Shown here: positions 23,488-35,164 of the stretch, one piece after another | How positions within the stretch are numbered: position 1 is the first letter of the stretch | Layout: each line of letters begins with the position of its first letter | Source of the DNA: Capra hircus | Taxonomy: Eukaryota; Chordata; Mammalia; Artiodactyla; Bovidae | Assembly (NCBI RefSeq): GCF_001704415.2 | Contig: NC_030822.1 | Location: 49,407,345 to 49,471,344 of the forward strand | DNA: 64,000 nt | Direction: 5' to 3' | Made by a program: the position numbers and the translations under genes | The notes under the pieces: generated by a model | Told to the model about the DNA's origin: nothing | The model's database searches: none | The model's input: the letters and a program-made list of their open reading frames with translations, nothing else

Positions 23488-23665
23488 AGCCTTTGCCCGG
23501 GTGGCTCTAGTGGTAAGGAACCTGCAGGAGTTGTAAGAGACATGGGTTTGATCCCTGGGTCAGGAAGGTCCCGTGGAGGAGGGCATGGCAACCCACTCCA
23601 GTATTTTGGAGAATCCCATGAATGGAGAAGCCTGGCAGGCTACAAAGAGCATGCACACGTATTCT
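23488..23665 (+). mobile_element. Bov-tA SINE inside L2
   Basis: Head 'gcccgggtggctctagtgg' and tail 'gaagcctggcaggctac'. It is short and lacks the final tail part. Confidence 0.8.
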
Positions 23666-24291
23666 GCCTCTGTGACTCTGTGGAGAAGAGATGGTTAAAG
23701 GGGCAAAGGTGAACACAAGATGATTTGGATGGTCATTGCAATACTAAGGGGAAATATGATGCTGATTTTGTCTTGAGTGGCAGTAGTAGGAGGTGGTAAT
23801 ACATGGTAAGATTCTTAATCTGATTTGATGGTAGAAATTATAGAGTTTGCTGGTGGATGGTGGTGTGGTAGAACTCAAAATATCTCAAACCTGAGTTCAG
23901 GGATTTTGGACTGAATGATGGGAAGAATGATATTTCACCAAATGGAGATGAAGAAGACTAGAAGCAAATAAGACCATTTTGAGGGGGAAGATGAGGATAG
24001 TTTTGTATGACTTAAATGTGGGGTGAATATTAGATACTGTAGAGAAGATGCAGAGTTGACAATTAGATGTTTGAATCTAAATTTCAGGGCAAATACTGAA
24101 GCAGGACATAGGAATTTGACAGCCACTGGAGTATAATGGTATTCTCTGTCAAGGGAACAGATCACCAGAGACTTGATGTATAGAGAAAAGAAGGTTGGGT
24201 CCCAAGACCGAGCCCTGGAGCCTGTTAATGTTTACAGGTCAAGAAGGTGAGAAGGAACCAGCAAAGGAGAACAAAGGGCAGACTGGTGAAG

Positions 24292-24566
24292 ATACAGAAA
24301 ACAAACTTACGGTTATGAAAGGGGAAAGGGTGGGGAGGGGTAAATCAGGTGTTTGGACTTAACAAGTACACGGTACTGTATATAAAATAGGGGAACAACA
24401 AGGAACCTACTGTATAGTACAGGGAACTCTATGCAGTATTCTCTAATAACCTGTAAGAGAAGAGAGTCTGAAAAAGAATCACTTTACTGTACACCAGAAA
24501 CTAATAGAACATTGTAAACCAACTATATTTCAATTAATAAGTGCAAAGCAGAAAAAAAAAAAAAGA
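24292..24566 (+). mobile_element. L1 3' UTR end inside L2
   Basis: Sense-strand artiodactyl L1 3'UTR ('acaacaaggaacctactg', 'cactttactgtacaccag', 'ccaactatatttcaatta') ending in an A-run. It interrupts the antisense L2. Confidence 0.8.
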
Positions 24567-24974
24567 CAGCCTGATGGGAAAGAGAACTCAGAAATTGGTG
24601 CATCATAAATGAGAAAGGTGGTTTAAAAAAATGTAGGATGCATTTAAGGAGAGAAAGTGGTTAACTGTGTCAAATGCTGCTAATAAGCCAAATAAGGTGA
24701 AGATAGAGAACTGATCTTTGGGGGTTTTTGGTTTGCTTTTTTTTTTTGAGAACCGATCTTTGGATTTGGCAAAGTGAAGGTCCATTGATGACCTTGACAA
24801 AAGCTGTGATGCTGGAAAGATTGGAAAGGTGACCTGATTGGAATGTGTTCAGAACAAAAGGGGAAGAGAAACAGAGACTGTGAGAATAGACGTCTTTGCT
24901 CTGAAGGCCAAGAAAGTAATGGAGGTGGAGTGGAGAATGACTCGAAGAAAATGTAAGGTCTAAGCAGATGTGAT

Positions 24975-25660
24975 ATTAATAAATGATGAATCACGTTGGA
25001 TTCTGGCTGTCAGTCTGGTGCAGAGTCTGGCGGGCCCGCTGATCGCGACTTCAACCCTTTGGTTGCTGGACTGTGGAATGTCCAGGAGGCCCCAGGGGAG
25101 AGGTTGGGTTGGCTAAGTAGGGGAGGGGATACTTGGGAAGCTCAGGATAGTGGGTGCTTGTCAGCAGATCCAAAATGCGTCTCAGTGTTTTCTTAATCAG
25201 GGATAGCAGTACTGGCATGTTCTAGCTGAACATCTGCCTTGGATACAGAAAGAATTTTTTTCTGTGTTATCTTCATTTTTCAAGATGAGGATATTGTAGC
25301 ATATTTCTACCATGATGAAAATGACCAAAAGGGAGGGAAACTTGGAATACATGATGAGATCAGAGAGCAAGTTGAGGGTGAGAATTACAGGAGCTCCTTG
25401 AGTTGGTGGATGAGAATGGGGCCAGTAAATGAGAGGACTGGTTTTGACTGAGACACAGTCTCTTTGTTCCTTAGGACGTGAAGGCCCACAAGGAGAGCTG
25501 TCATGTGGTGGTGGAGGGTGTGTGGGATTTCTTGCATGGTTGCTTCTGTTTTCTCTGTGAAAGAGAGGAAGTTTATTGTCACATCATGTTTTTCTCTCCC
25601 TCAGAATCACCCAAACTTTATCTGAGATTTATGTAGAATTCTGGAGACATCCTGGTTGCT
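24975..25660. other. Unassigned sequence
   Basis: No supported gene; only featureless frames of up to about 70 codons. Confidence 0.5.
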
Positions 25661-25663
25661 AGA

Positions 25664-25775
25664 CCAATTTTTTTTTTTTTTGATTGGAGTATAGTTGCTT
25701 TACAATGTTATAAGTTTCTGCTGTACAACAGTGTGAATCAGCTATTTGTATACATATATCCCCTTTCTCTTTAGA
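25664..25775 (-). mobile_element. L1 3' end fragment (antisense)
   Basis: Poly-T followed by 'gattggagtatagttgcttt' and 'gaatcagctatttgtatac', as in the L1 at 2819. Confidence 0.75.
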
Positions 25776-25809
25776 TCAGCTTTAGATTGAGAATGTCTGT
25801 TTCCCATTG

Positions 25810-26013
25810 TGTGTGTGCTTAGTTGCTCCGTCGCGTCTGACTCTTTTCAACCTGTTGGACTGTGGTCCGCCAGGCTCCTCTGATTTTTCATGCAAGAATA
25901 CTGGAGTGGATTGCCATTTCCTCCTCCAGGAGGTCTTCCCGACCCAGGAATCGAGCCCGTCTCTCCTGTGTGTCCTGCATTGCAGGTGCATTCTTTACTT
26001 GCCAAGCCGTTGG
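25810..26013 (-). mobile_element. Bov-tA SINE
   Basis: Minus-strand copy. Flanked by 'tgtttcccatt' (25799-25809) and 'tgtctcccact' (26014-26024), an imperfect duplication with two mismatches. Confidence 0.85.
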
Positions 26014-26224
26014 TGTCTCCCACTAGGAGACATCAAATGGCAGAACTTTGGTCCTGTCTTATTCCATGGATGATGATTAGAGCCCAGTTTCCTTTAGAGG
26101 CAGTTTGTTTGGAATATGATAAACCTGGGCCATCTAATGTCCTGCTTTGCTATGGAGTGGCCCAGTAGGGCCACCACTGAACCTGGCTCGGTAGGTAGGT
26201 GTTCAATACATATTTGTTGAATGG

Positions 26225-28105
26225 CTATAGGACAGAAGAAAGCAAGCATGCAAGAAGATAACATTCAATTTGCATCTAGAAAAGACACTACTAATCCAGC
26301 CTAGTATCATGTGTTTCTGCTCAGGAGAGTACATCTTGCTTATAACTAATTCCTCCATCACATGTTTGGCATGCCAAGATTTTTGCCTAGACTCAGGAAT
26401 ACATCCAGAGTGGCTGAAGAATGGCAGTGCTTGATTGCTTGCCTCTCCGTCTACCTCTGAAGTTAATATGATGCTATCTGAGTGCAAAGACACAGACAGG
26501 GAGAAATTTAATGCAAATTTAGCCAGGAGTCTAGTGCCACTTCACAAAATATTGATTAGGTGTCTGATTTGCTCTCCCCTGACAATGGGCCAAAGGAACG
26601 AACCAATGAGGCGGCTCAACTCCAGCTCGTCACGGTCATTCGATAAAGCCAGGCATCCAATGAGCAGCCGCTATGTTTTGATTGGGCGAGAGGCCAGAGA
26701 GGGGGGAAACCATCTTAGCAACAGCAAGGAAGAATTGCACACGCCCTTGCACACACGCGCAAACACAGACCTGATGCTTTCCCTGCTGCAGGGAATGGGT
26801 GCTGATTGGGTCTCGTAAGGCTTTCGTTCAGTCACAGTCCTAGTTTCCTAAAGGACGAGTTTCTGTACACAGATCACGCTGCTCACCTGGTCTGTCAGCC
26901 CATAATCCCTTTTTAATAGAATGAAGGGGCAGCCTTCCTCTCTCTGCCCCTTCCGACCGCACACACATCTTATTAAGAGCCAACTTTGATCTGCAGGTAA
27001 ACGGCACAGGCTTTGTTCTTGAAATAGGCTGCTCCTGATCGCTTTCGGGCAGCCGGCCCCACCATTGCCCTTCCCCACACCACATGCCCATAGGAAAGGA
27101 GGCGGCCTGGAGGCCAGACCCTCTCCTGGTCTGTTGTTTCCTGTGCTTTCTGGAAGAACCGAAGAAGGGGTTTCCCCAGGCCAGTGCAGGCTTCTGTGTG
27201 GCTGTTATCTTCCTTACCAGCTTCCCCTTCCTTGTTTCCTGGCCTTCACGGAAATCCAAGGGCCCAGGAAAGCTTTCCTGTTTCCAGCTTGACACTTGGC
27301 AAAGCCTTTCGTAGCCACTGGGTTCCCAGCATTTAACACTATCATTTGAAAGACTCCCTTCCTTTGGTCTCCACTGGATTTTTATGTTTTTTGAGCAGTT
27401 GCCCTTATTCCCCAGGTGCCAGGGGCTGGGAGCTGCCTGCCAACCCATGGTTTCCCCAGATTAGTGGCTTCTGGCCCTCCCTTCTATAACCCCTACCTCC
27501 TGCCCTGGCTCTGAGTCTGTTTGGAGGCCTGTGGTGACCGTGGGTAACTGGTGGGGCTGCACACGGGTTCCCAGCATCTTTCTTTCCTCCATGGACATTG
27601 CTGACAGCTGCTTTCAGCGTGAATCTTTGATCTAGGAGCATCTGTCCCTGGGTCACCCAGTCGTGCTGGTGGCTCCCACTCATGTTCCCTGCCAACAGGG
27701 GTTATTCCGTCCGGGCAGGAAAGCCTATCAGGAAGGACAGACTTCACTCTAAGCAGCGTGTGGCTATATTCTGTATCAGAGAAAAGGAAGTTGAGATCAT
27801 GTCATAGGAATTTTCCAGTCCAAGAAGGATTATTGTCTAGGAAATGGTACCCAGCTGTTTTCCATCTTCTAGCCTAACCAAACAAAGGGAATGGCATGAA
27901 ATGGAAGCCAGAGAGGATTATTAAGACAGACATGAAGAACTCATTCCTGCATATTAGGCTTAAGAGAACCTGGAAGATGTTACCAAGGGAACATTTGGAA
28001 TTACTTTCCAAGTAAAGTACAATCCCCAATTACTTTCCAAGTGAGGTACAATCCCCATCCACTAGAGTTTTATTTAGGTGTCTTCTCTCCGAGATGCAGT
28101 GGGAT
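26225..28105. other. Repeat-poor block, no gene proven
   Basis: Almost 1.9 kb without a recognisable transposon, which is unusual in this window. It is moderately GC-rich from 26580 to 27750. Frames of up to 202 codons exist (26840-27448, minus), but I see no domain, signal peptide or biased composition that would support translation. It may hold regulatory DNA or an exon of a transcript I cannot identify. Confidence 0.5.
26600..26812. promoter_or_regulatory. Cluster of four CCAAT boxes (possible NF-Y promoter/enhancer)
   Basis: CCAAT at 26603-26607 and 26657-26661 (plus, both as CCAATGAG), and ATTGG at 26681-26685 and 26805-26809 (minus, the first as TTGATTGGGCG). NF-Y binds CCAAT on either strand, and multiple boxes within about 200 bp are typical of TATA-less promoters. 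No TATA box and no downstream gene are recognised, so this is only a candidate. Confidence 0.35.
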
Positions 28106-28109
28106 GGCC

Positions 28110-28335
28110 GTGATGACCTCCAGGGCAGCACTGTTGTCTTTTGGAGTCAGAGTGTCCTGGATTTAAGTTGCAGCTTTGCAACAGCCTGATAATGTGGTGT
28201 CAGCAAATTTATTAACTTCACTGAGCCTTTTAAGAAATCTTTACAATGGAAGTCACAATATCAACCATATTGTTTTAAATAAAATCATATATGTAAAATG
28301 CCTTGCTTAGGGCTTGTTGTGTAGTAAGCATTCAC
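28110..28335 (+). repeat. MIR SINE
   Basis: 'tggagtcagagtgtcctgg' start, 'taacttcactgagcctttt' middle and 'gtaaaatgccttgcttaggg' 3' part are in MIR order. Confidence 0.65.
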
Positions 28336-28388
28336 AACTATTGGCACTTCCTCCCAGTTCTAGAATTCCCGGAGCTTCATGCCATTAG

Positions 28389-28651
28389 CAGAGAGGGCAA
28401 TGGCAACCCACTCCAGTACTCTTGCCTGGAAAATCCCATGGACGGAGGAGCCTGGTAGGCTGCAGCCCATGGGGTTACGAAGAGTCGGGCATGACTAAGT
28501 GACTTCACTTTTACTTTTCACTTTCATGCATTGGAGAAGGAAATGGCAACCCACTCCAGTGTTCTTGCCTGGAGAAGGGCGGAGCCTGGTGGGCTGCTGT
28601 CTATGGGATCGCACAGAGTCGGACACAACTGAAGCAACTTAGCAGCAGCAG
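28389..28651 (+). mobile_element. Bov-A2 SINE with target-site duplication
   Basis: A complete dimer with (cag)n tail. Flanked by 'catgccattag' (28378-28388) and 'catgctattag' (28652-28662). Confidence 0.92.
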
Positions 28652-28929
28652 CATGCTATTAGTGGATACAGTGTTATTAATCAATTTAAAAACCTGAGCA
28701 TCTCCATGGAGCTTAGCTTCATGAGATCTGCCCATGGTTTCTACCCATAACAATTTATGTTTTAAGCCAGTAAAGCAGCCAAACAGTTTACATAATAGGG
28801 AACCCCTGAGGCAAGGCAAATTTAATGCCAGTTGTACAGAGTCAGTGAGTGTAATGTGAAAGGGCTATCTACTCAAGGGCTATCTATTCAATCACCCAAG
28901 AAAATAGTATAGGAAGGGTGTGTTTTTGT

Positions 28930-29260
28930 CCAGAAACTATCATTTATGTCCTATGACTCAGTTTCCTTAGCTATATAGTATGTCGTGTTAGTTGCTCAGG
29001 CATGTCTGACTCTTTGCGACCCCGTGGACTGTAGTCCACCAGGTTCCTCTGTCCGTGGAATTCTCCAGGCAAGAATACTGGAGTGGCTTGCCATTTCCTT
29101 CTCCAGGAGATCTTCCCGACCCAGAGAATGAACCTGGGTCTCCTGCATTGCAAGCAGATTCTTTACTGTCTGAGCCACCCAGCTGTAAAGTGGGCACAAT
29201 AATTGTGAGGATTAAATGGTATTGGGAGCAGATGAAATGCTGCGGGCATGTTTAACTGCA
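28930..29260 (+). repeat. MIR SINE split by Bov-tA
   Basis: 'gactcagtttccttagcta' on the left and 'gtaaagtgggcacaataat' plus 'gtgaggattaaatgg' on the right are adjacent parts of MIR, separated by the SINE at 28980-29180. Confidence 0.65.
28980..29180 (-). mobile_element. Bov-tA SINE inserted in MIR
   Basis: Minus-strand copy flanked by 'agctatatagt' (28969-28979) and 'agctgtaaagt' (29181-29191), 9 of 11 identical. Confidence 0.88.
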
Positions 29261-29355
29261 AAAATCATACTTTATCCTAAACACACACACACTGCCCTCA
29301 TCACGGGACAGCCAATTGAATATTTTTAATGTGTCAAATGAACTGATAAAAGTTT

Positions 29356-30869
29356 ATGGTACTGGCACAAAGACAGAAATAAAAATCAGTGGAACAAAAT
29401 AGCCCAGAGATAAATCCACACACCTATGGACACCTTATCTTTGACAAAGGAGGCAAGGATATACAATGGATTAAAGACAATTTCTTTAACAAGTGGTGCT
29501 GGGAAAACTGGTCAACCACTTATAAAAGAATGAAACTAGAACACTTTCTAACACCATACCCAAAAATAAACTCAGAATGGATTAAAGATCTAAACGTAAG
29601 ACCAGAAACTATAAAACTCCTAGAGGAGAACATAGGCAAAACACTCTCCAACATAAATCACAGCAGGATCCTCTATGACCCACCTCCCAGAATATTGGAA
29701 ATAAAAGCAAAAATAAACAAATGGGACCTAATTAAACTTATAAGCTTCTGCACAACAAAGGAACTATAAGCAAGGTGAAAAGAGAGCCTTCGGAATGGGA
29801 GAAAATAATAGCAAATGAAGCAACTGACAAACAACTAATCTCAAAAATATACAAGCAACTCCTGCAGCTCAATTCCAGAAAAATAAATGACCCAATCAAA
29901 AAATGGGCCAAAGAACTAAACAGACATTTCTCCAAAGAAGACATATGGATGGCTAACAAACACATGAAAAGATGCTCAACGTCACTCATTATCAGAGAAA
30001 TGCAAATCAAAACCACAATGAGGTACCATTTCATGCCAATCAGAATGGCTGCAATCCAAAAGTCTACAAACAACAAATGCTGGAGAGGGTGTGGAGAAAA
30101 GGGAACCCTCTTACACTGTTGGTGGGAATGCAAACTAGTACAGCCACTATGAAGAACAGTGTGGAGATTCCTTAAAAAACTGGAACTAGAACTGCCTTAT
30201 GACCCAGCAATCCCACTGCTGGGCATACACACTGAGGAAACCAGAATTGAAAGAGACACGTACCCCAACGTTCATCACAGCACTGTTTACAATAGCCAGG
30301 ACATGGAAGCAACTTAGATGTCCATCAGCAGACGAATGGTTAAGAAAGCTGTGGTACATATACACAATGGAGTATTACTCAGCCATTAAAAAGAATACAT
30401 TTGAATCAGTTCTAATGAGGTGGATGAAACTGGAGCCTGTTATACAGAGTGAAGTAAGCCAGAAAGAAAAACACCAATACAGTATACTAACGCATATATA
30501 TGGAATTTAGAAAGATGGTAATGATAACCCTGTATGCGAGACAGCAAAAGAGACACAGATGTATAGAACAGTCCTTTGGACTCTGAGGCAGAGGGAGAGG
30601 GTGGGATGATTTGGGAGAATGGCATTGAAACATGTATAATATCATATATGAAATGAATCGCCAGTCCAGGTTTGATGCAGGATACAGGATGCTTGGGGCT
30701 GGTGCCCTGGGACGACCCAGAGGGATGGTACAGGGAGGGAGGAGGGAGGAGGGGTTCAGGATGGGGAACACGTGTATACCTGTGGCGGATTCATGTTGAT
30801 GTATGGCAAAACCAATACAATATTGTAAAGTAATTAACCTCCAATTTAAATAAATTCATATTAAAAAAA
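29356..30869 (+). mobile_element. Young ruminant L1, 5'-truncated, 1.51 kb, with target-site duplication
   Basis: ORF2 3' part (about 29356-30510), 3'UTR and A-rich end. Flanked by exact 10-bp copies of 'ataaaagttt' (29346-29355 and 30870-30879). Its 3'UTR is nearly identical to the short copy at 20663-20838. L1 supplies endonuclease and reverse transcriptase in trans to some SINEs; this copy cannot move because it lacks its promoter and the catalytic part of ORF2. Confidence 0.95.
29389..30510 (+). pseudogene. L1 ORF2 C-terminal part, broken
   Basis: The frame of 29389-29769 ends at a stop created by loss of one A near 29763. The frame continues shifted at 29775-30152, ends at a TGA in place of a Trp codon, and a third frame (30199-30510) gives the ORF2 C-terminus, including the WYIYTMEYYSAIKK block. 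It represents roughly the last 370 residues of ORF2, downstream of the RT domain. Confidence 0.9.
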
Positions 30870-30879
30870 ATAAAAGTTT

Positions 30880-31730
30880 CAGCTATGAATGACAGCTGGA
30901 CAGAATTACTCATGTGCTGCTGAGGAACTCCATGACAGTGACCTTTGGTGTTGTCCCTCCCAAGCAGCCGCAGACACCCACTCCTCCCTCTGCGGACTGT
31001 GATTCATCTCATACGCATTTTCCCTTTTGTCTCCCCATTTGCATGCTCATAGGCGACATGGATTTGGTTGGACCTGTGTCTGTTGAGATGGCCAGCCAGT
31101 AACAGAAGCCCCATGGGGATGGCTGTGGTCTGGTTTCGGGAGTGGGTCTAGCAAGTGAGGTCTAGGTCAGGAAGCTATTAGCTGCAGAGTCAGAGAATAT
31201 ATTCAGCTGTCACCACTTTGTAATTAAAATAGCCTGGTGGTGCTCTCATTCCCCCACGCAATTTCTGCCTCACACTCCATCCCCTCCCGTGCACTGGGTG
31301 CTTCTGCAGAACAGGGGCAGGTGTTTTCTCCCTGGTCCAAGGTCTCTGGGGCTTGTTTGGAGATGATGAGAAACCTGACTTTTAGGAGGAAATGGACAAA
31401 ATGTGTGTTTCTCCCCAGCTCCACCTTTAGTAATGATGGGGGAGTGAGGGTCTGCATGGCAGGGAAGTCTGCAAAATGCTACAAACAAGGGCTTTTGTCT
31501 CCCTGGAGAGTGGCACATTAAACGCAGATAGTCACATCGCTAGAAGAGGCTTGAGGTCAATTCCCAGCTGATAATTCCTGAGATTACCATAGTAAAGTAG
31601 GATTTTCCACACTCTAGATTTTTTCCTTCATTTTCTATCACATTACATCCACGTGTTTCATTGCTTAGATAGAATGGAAACTGGAGAAACAAGATGGGCT
31701 CACTTTTAGAGCCTGTTCAGCTACACCTAA
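30880..31730. other. Unassigned sequence
   Basis: No recognisable repeat. A pair of opposing frames of 94 and 82 codons at 31237-31521 is featureless. Confidence 0.5.
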
Positions 31731-31734
31731 GTTA

Positions 31735-31965
31735 AAATCCCTGCTCTGTGATTGCTTGTCACATGCTTTGACCTTTTTTTATTTACTTAACTGTTTTAAG
31801 CATTGATTTTCTCATCTGTAAAATGGGGCTAATACTCTACCAGTATCTACTGGTAAAGGTCGCCATGAACATTCAGTGTAATCTTTCATGAAAGCACTGA
31901 GTGTGATATCTGGCATGAAATGATCGTGCAGCAAATGTCGGCTATATTGTTAGTATTTATCATTC
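31735..31965 (+). repeat. MIR SINE
   Basis: 'tgattttctcatctgtaaaa' with 'tggggctaata' downstream and a 3' 'gatatctggcatgaaatga' block followed by a tattta tail. Confidence 0.65.
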
Positions 31966-32395
31966 TGGTTGGGGGACATGATAAAAATATTGATCAGATG
32001 TAGACTCGCCTTGTTCAGTCAGGCTTGTCATGCATGTACAAGTTTAGCAAGGACATTATTGGACACAGTTGTCTGAACCATATAACAGAAGTGTACGAAT
32101 AGGGTGCCATAACACTTAATTAAAATGTTTAATTTATTACCCTGGTGTTTTCTGCGTTTAAAGATATTGTGCACAACAAAACACAGCATAGTCCCAACTC
32201 TCTCAAATTGGCATAATACGCAAATTATATATTCAGCACTTATAGCAATATGCAAATAAAGCGTCAACATAGATGCAGCTTCATCAACACAAAGCACTTA
32301 TTTTGTGCCTATTTTCCATAGGCATACCAGAACAAAATGATTTTGGACAAATCTAGTTCTACTCTTTTGGAGTCCGTGGTATGTACGAGGTAATA
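31966..32395. other. Unassigned AT-rich sequence
   Basis: No supported feature. Confidence 0.5.
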
Positions 32396-32693
32396 TAGGC
32401 AAACCTTGTTTCATTGTACTTCACAGATGTTGCTTTAAAAAAAAAATAGGGTTTTGCAGCCCTGTGTTGTGAGGTGATAGGCAGCATTTTTAGCAAGAAA
32501 TATTGTTTAATCAAGGGATATACATTGTTTTTATTGACATAACGCTATTGTATACTACAGATTATAGTATAGTATAAACATAACTTTTATAGGTACCGGG
32601 AAACAGAAGAATTTTTGTGACATCCTTTATTATGATATTGGCGTTATTGCATTGCTCTGGAACTGAACCCACAGTATCTCAGAGATGCACCTG
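32396..32693 (+). mobile_element. Tigger1-type DNA transposon, internally deleted
   Basis: Left end 'ggcaaaccttgtttcattg' and right end 'cagtatctcagagatgcac' with 'ctg' are the two ends of a Tigger1 (pogo superfamily) element joined by a large internal deletion. The segment 'tagcaagaaatattgtttaa' to 'aaacataacttttata' is the Tigger1 3' subterminal part. It is flanked by TA on both sides. No transposase remains. Confidence 0.75.
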
Positions 32694-33125
32694 ATACTGA
32701 AATGTAGCATAGGTGGAAAGACAGATCAGAGATTCTGAAGGCAGACTAAAAAAATTTGTACCAGGAGCTAACTCAGAAATGTGAGGTTCCTCACCTTTGT
32801 TGTAAGACAGAAATTCATTTTAGGTGAGCATGAGTTAGCCTCTTGGGAATCATACATGGGCCAGTAGGCTTTGATGAAAGTTTGTTGCCTAGGTTGACAC
32901 ACTTTAAATTGTTTTTCCTTGAAGTGCAGTTTTCTTCTTAAGAGTGAACCAAACAAGAGTGAGGGGCCAATTTATCAGGGACCCATGGCAAAGCTCACCC
33001 AGCATTCAGCATTCTATTCTCAGAAGCCACCCCCACCCCTGTTTCACTGGTTGCAGTGGTAGCTCTGGAATTAATGGTTCTCCACAAGGATCCTCTGTGT
33101 GATGTATTTACACTCTGGAGGTAAG
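32694..33125. other. Unassigned sequence
   Basis: No supported feature. Confidence 0.5.
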
Positions 33126-33129
33126 TATC

Positions 33130-33275
33130 GTCAAGTCACCCTGCATTAGACTCACCTGGAGTGTTTATCGAAGTGAAGATTCCTGGGTCAAAATCAAGTC
33201 CAGTAAATCATGGGGCTGGGACCTAGGAAGTTAGCCTTTCATCGTGGGCCTTGGATCACTGCTCTCCACAGCACA
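33130..33275. mobile_element. MER5A-like hAT-Charlie MITE remnant
   Basis: 'gcattagactcacctggag', 'agattcctgggtcaaaatc' and 'ctgggacctaggaagttag' are in MER5A order. Confidence 0.6.
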
Positions 33276-33289
33276 CCCTACTCTAGATC

Positions 33290-33935
33290 CTGCCCTTTCA
33301 ACATTCCTCCTCTCCCTAGGCCTCCTAACCACTTCTGCTGCTTTTGCCTTAGATCAAATGTCTAACCTGGCTCCTTTAACTCTCTCTTAATTGGTCTCCT
33401 AGTTGTCCTCTTTACTAGTAAAAATAAGCTAAGAAGAATTCAAATCTTAGTGTCAGATTCTACATAAGACCCTACAGTCAGCCCCTGTTTTCTATAGGAT
33501 GACTTAGTCTCTTTACTGGGACAAGTAAAGCCATCACCAGCCTTGCCTCCTGTCTTATCCCCCAGGGTACCCCTGTCCAGCCACACTGAGGACAGGTCTC
33601 TGAACACACAGTGTCCGGGCACCAGGTCCAGTTGCTTGTGTTCTGGCATTTGGCTCGAATGACCTCCCGTTACCCAACTCCTGACTCTCTGACATATACC
33701 TGCTTCAATAGGATAGCTCTAGAATTACCTCGTCTGGGATGACTTTTCTCTCCTTTTCCTTTTTTGTGCCTGCCTGCTCCCTCCCACCTGTAATTTCTTT
33801 GATGACAGCACTTATAACAATCCAGTGTAATATTAGTTGACAAGTCTGTCACTCCTTTGAAAACACAGCCCAGGTCTTTATCCTCTTGGTATCTCAAGAA
33901 ACATATTGATGTTTTCCAGAATGAATGAATGAATC
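33290..33935 (+). mobile_element. Ancient L2 LINE 3' portion
   Basis: The order is ORF-end blocks ('ttaattggtctcctag', 'ccagccacactgaggac'), the 3'UTR ('cttataacaatccagtg', 'acagcccaggtcttta') and the (gaat)n tail at 33920-33935. Diverged. Confidence 0.65.
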
Positions 33936-33939
33936 CATG

Positions 33940-34525
33940 AATTGTACAATGTGGAGCCTCAGTCTATTCCGAGACTAAACTTGCAGCTCAAGAGTTGGCC
34001 AGTCATCTTACATTATCTTGATAAGAAAATGTATAATCTTATTAAGAGTCTTGAAGATCGAAAGCAAAATGAAATCACTTAGAGTTTTTCACATGTGAGT
34101 GGGCTCCATCCAGTTTGACTAACACATACTAAAACTGTACGAAGCCCACAGTCTTCCTTCCCTTCGAGACGTGGAGATAAAAATAGGGAGAATGAAATAA
34201 ATGAAACCAGTGTCTTTGTTATATAAACCGCAGGGTAAATTTGGGTAAGTGAGCAGTCTATGTGGCAAATGTAACTGATCTTTCTGGGGAGTTATTTTAT
34301 TTAATTGATTAATTTAATTGCCTAGCAAATGAAATCTGAAAATCCTATCCCTGAGAAGACTGACTTGCTACAAATCCATTCTCTTGTCTAAACCTCATTG
34401 ATTGCAGTTAATTTCCCATCCTTCCTTCTGTCTACAGCATGATTTGAACATTTTACAATTTTCTTTCAGGGCTGAAGTTCAAAGATTAGACATAAAAAGT
34501 TGAAGACTTTCAATTCTACTGTCTG
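33940..34525. other. Unassigned AT-rich sequence
   Basis: No supported gene or repeat. Homeodomain-like ATTGATTAATTTAATT lies at about 34304-34319. Confidence 0.45.
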
Positions 34526-34529
34526 AGGC

Positions 34530-35160
34530 ATTTTAAGAAGTGCTCTCATGTGTTGCTGGCGGGGGGGGGTGATGTGAACTGGAACAGCTGCTTTGGAAAA
34601 CAGTTGAGCAGTTGCTTATAATGTGAAGTGGAAATTTAATATGAGACTTCTCTATTTCATCTCTAAGAATCTACCTAAGAGAAAAGAAAATACATGTGCA
34701 CCTAAAGAGTTGTATGTGAATTTTTACCTCAGCAAAATCATAATACCCCTGAAGTGGAAACAATGCAAATGTTCATGAGTGAGTGAGGGGAGAAACAAAA
34801 TGGTGTATATCACACAGTGGCGTACTAGTCAACAATAAAAATGGAATAGTGATGCGTGCTACTACATAGGTGAGACTCAAAAACATGCTAAGAGTAAGAA
34901 GACAGACACAGAGGCACTCATGCTGTGTTATTCTGTTTATTTAAAATGTCCAGAAAAGGCAAGTTTGTGGTGACAAGAAGCAGAGTAGTGGTTGCCTGGG
35001 ACTGGCAGGGTAGGAGCATAGAAACTGCCTGCAAACAGGTGAGAGGAAATTTGGGGGGTGGCGCTGACTGAAATGTCTTAAAACTGGATTGCAGGGCATT
35101 GGCACTTTGTTGCCTTCGTATTTTTGTCATAGTGATGTTACATTTTCAGAAACCTTTCCC
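34530..35160 (+). mobile_element. Old L1 (L1M type) ORF2 end and 3'UTR
   Basis: 'cacctaaagagttgtatgtg', 'gtggaaacaatgcaaatgtt', 'caacaataaaaatggaatag' and 'agtggttgcctgggactgg' follow the order of old mammalian L1 3' ends. It contains an oligo-G tract (34560-34569). Not coding. Confidence 0.7.
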
Positions 35161-35164
35161 AGGT

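Larger units (their letters stand above)
23390..24970 (-). mobile_element. Long ancient L2 LINE (antisense) with later insertions
   Basis: About 1.1 kb of L2 is recognisable in order: 'agattttattctggaagag', 'gacaattagatgtttgaatc', 'gaaggaaccagcaaaggag', 'ctgtgtcaaatgctgctaat' and 'ccattgatgaccttgacaa'. Removing a Bov-tA (23488-23665) and an L1 end (24292-24566) restores continuity. A local duplication with an oligo-T tract lies at 24713-24768. No coding capacity. Confidence 0.6.

Noticed and set aside
26840..27448. 202-codon open frame on the minus strand
   Set aside because: No domain, signal peptide or recognised homology; overlapping frames on both strands in GC-richer DNA make this length unremarkable.
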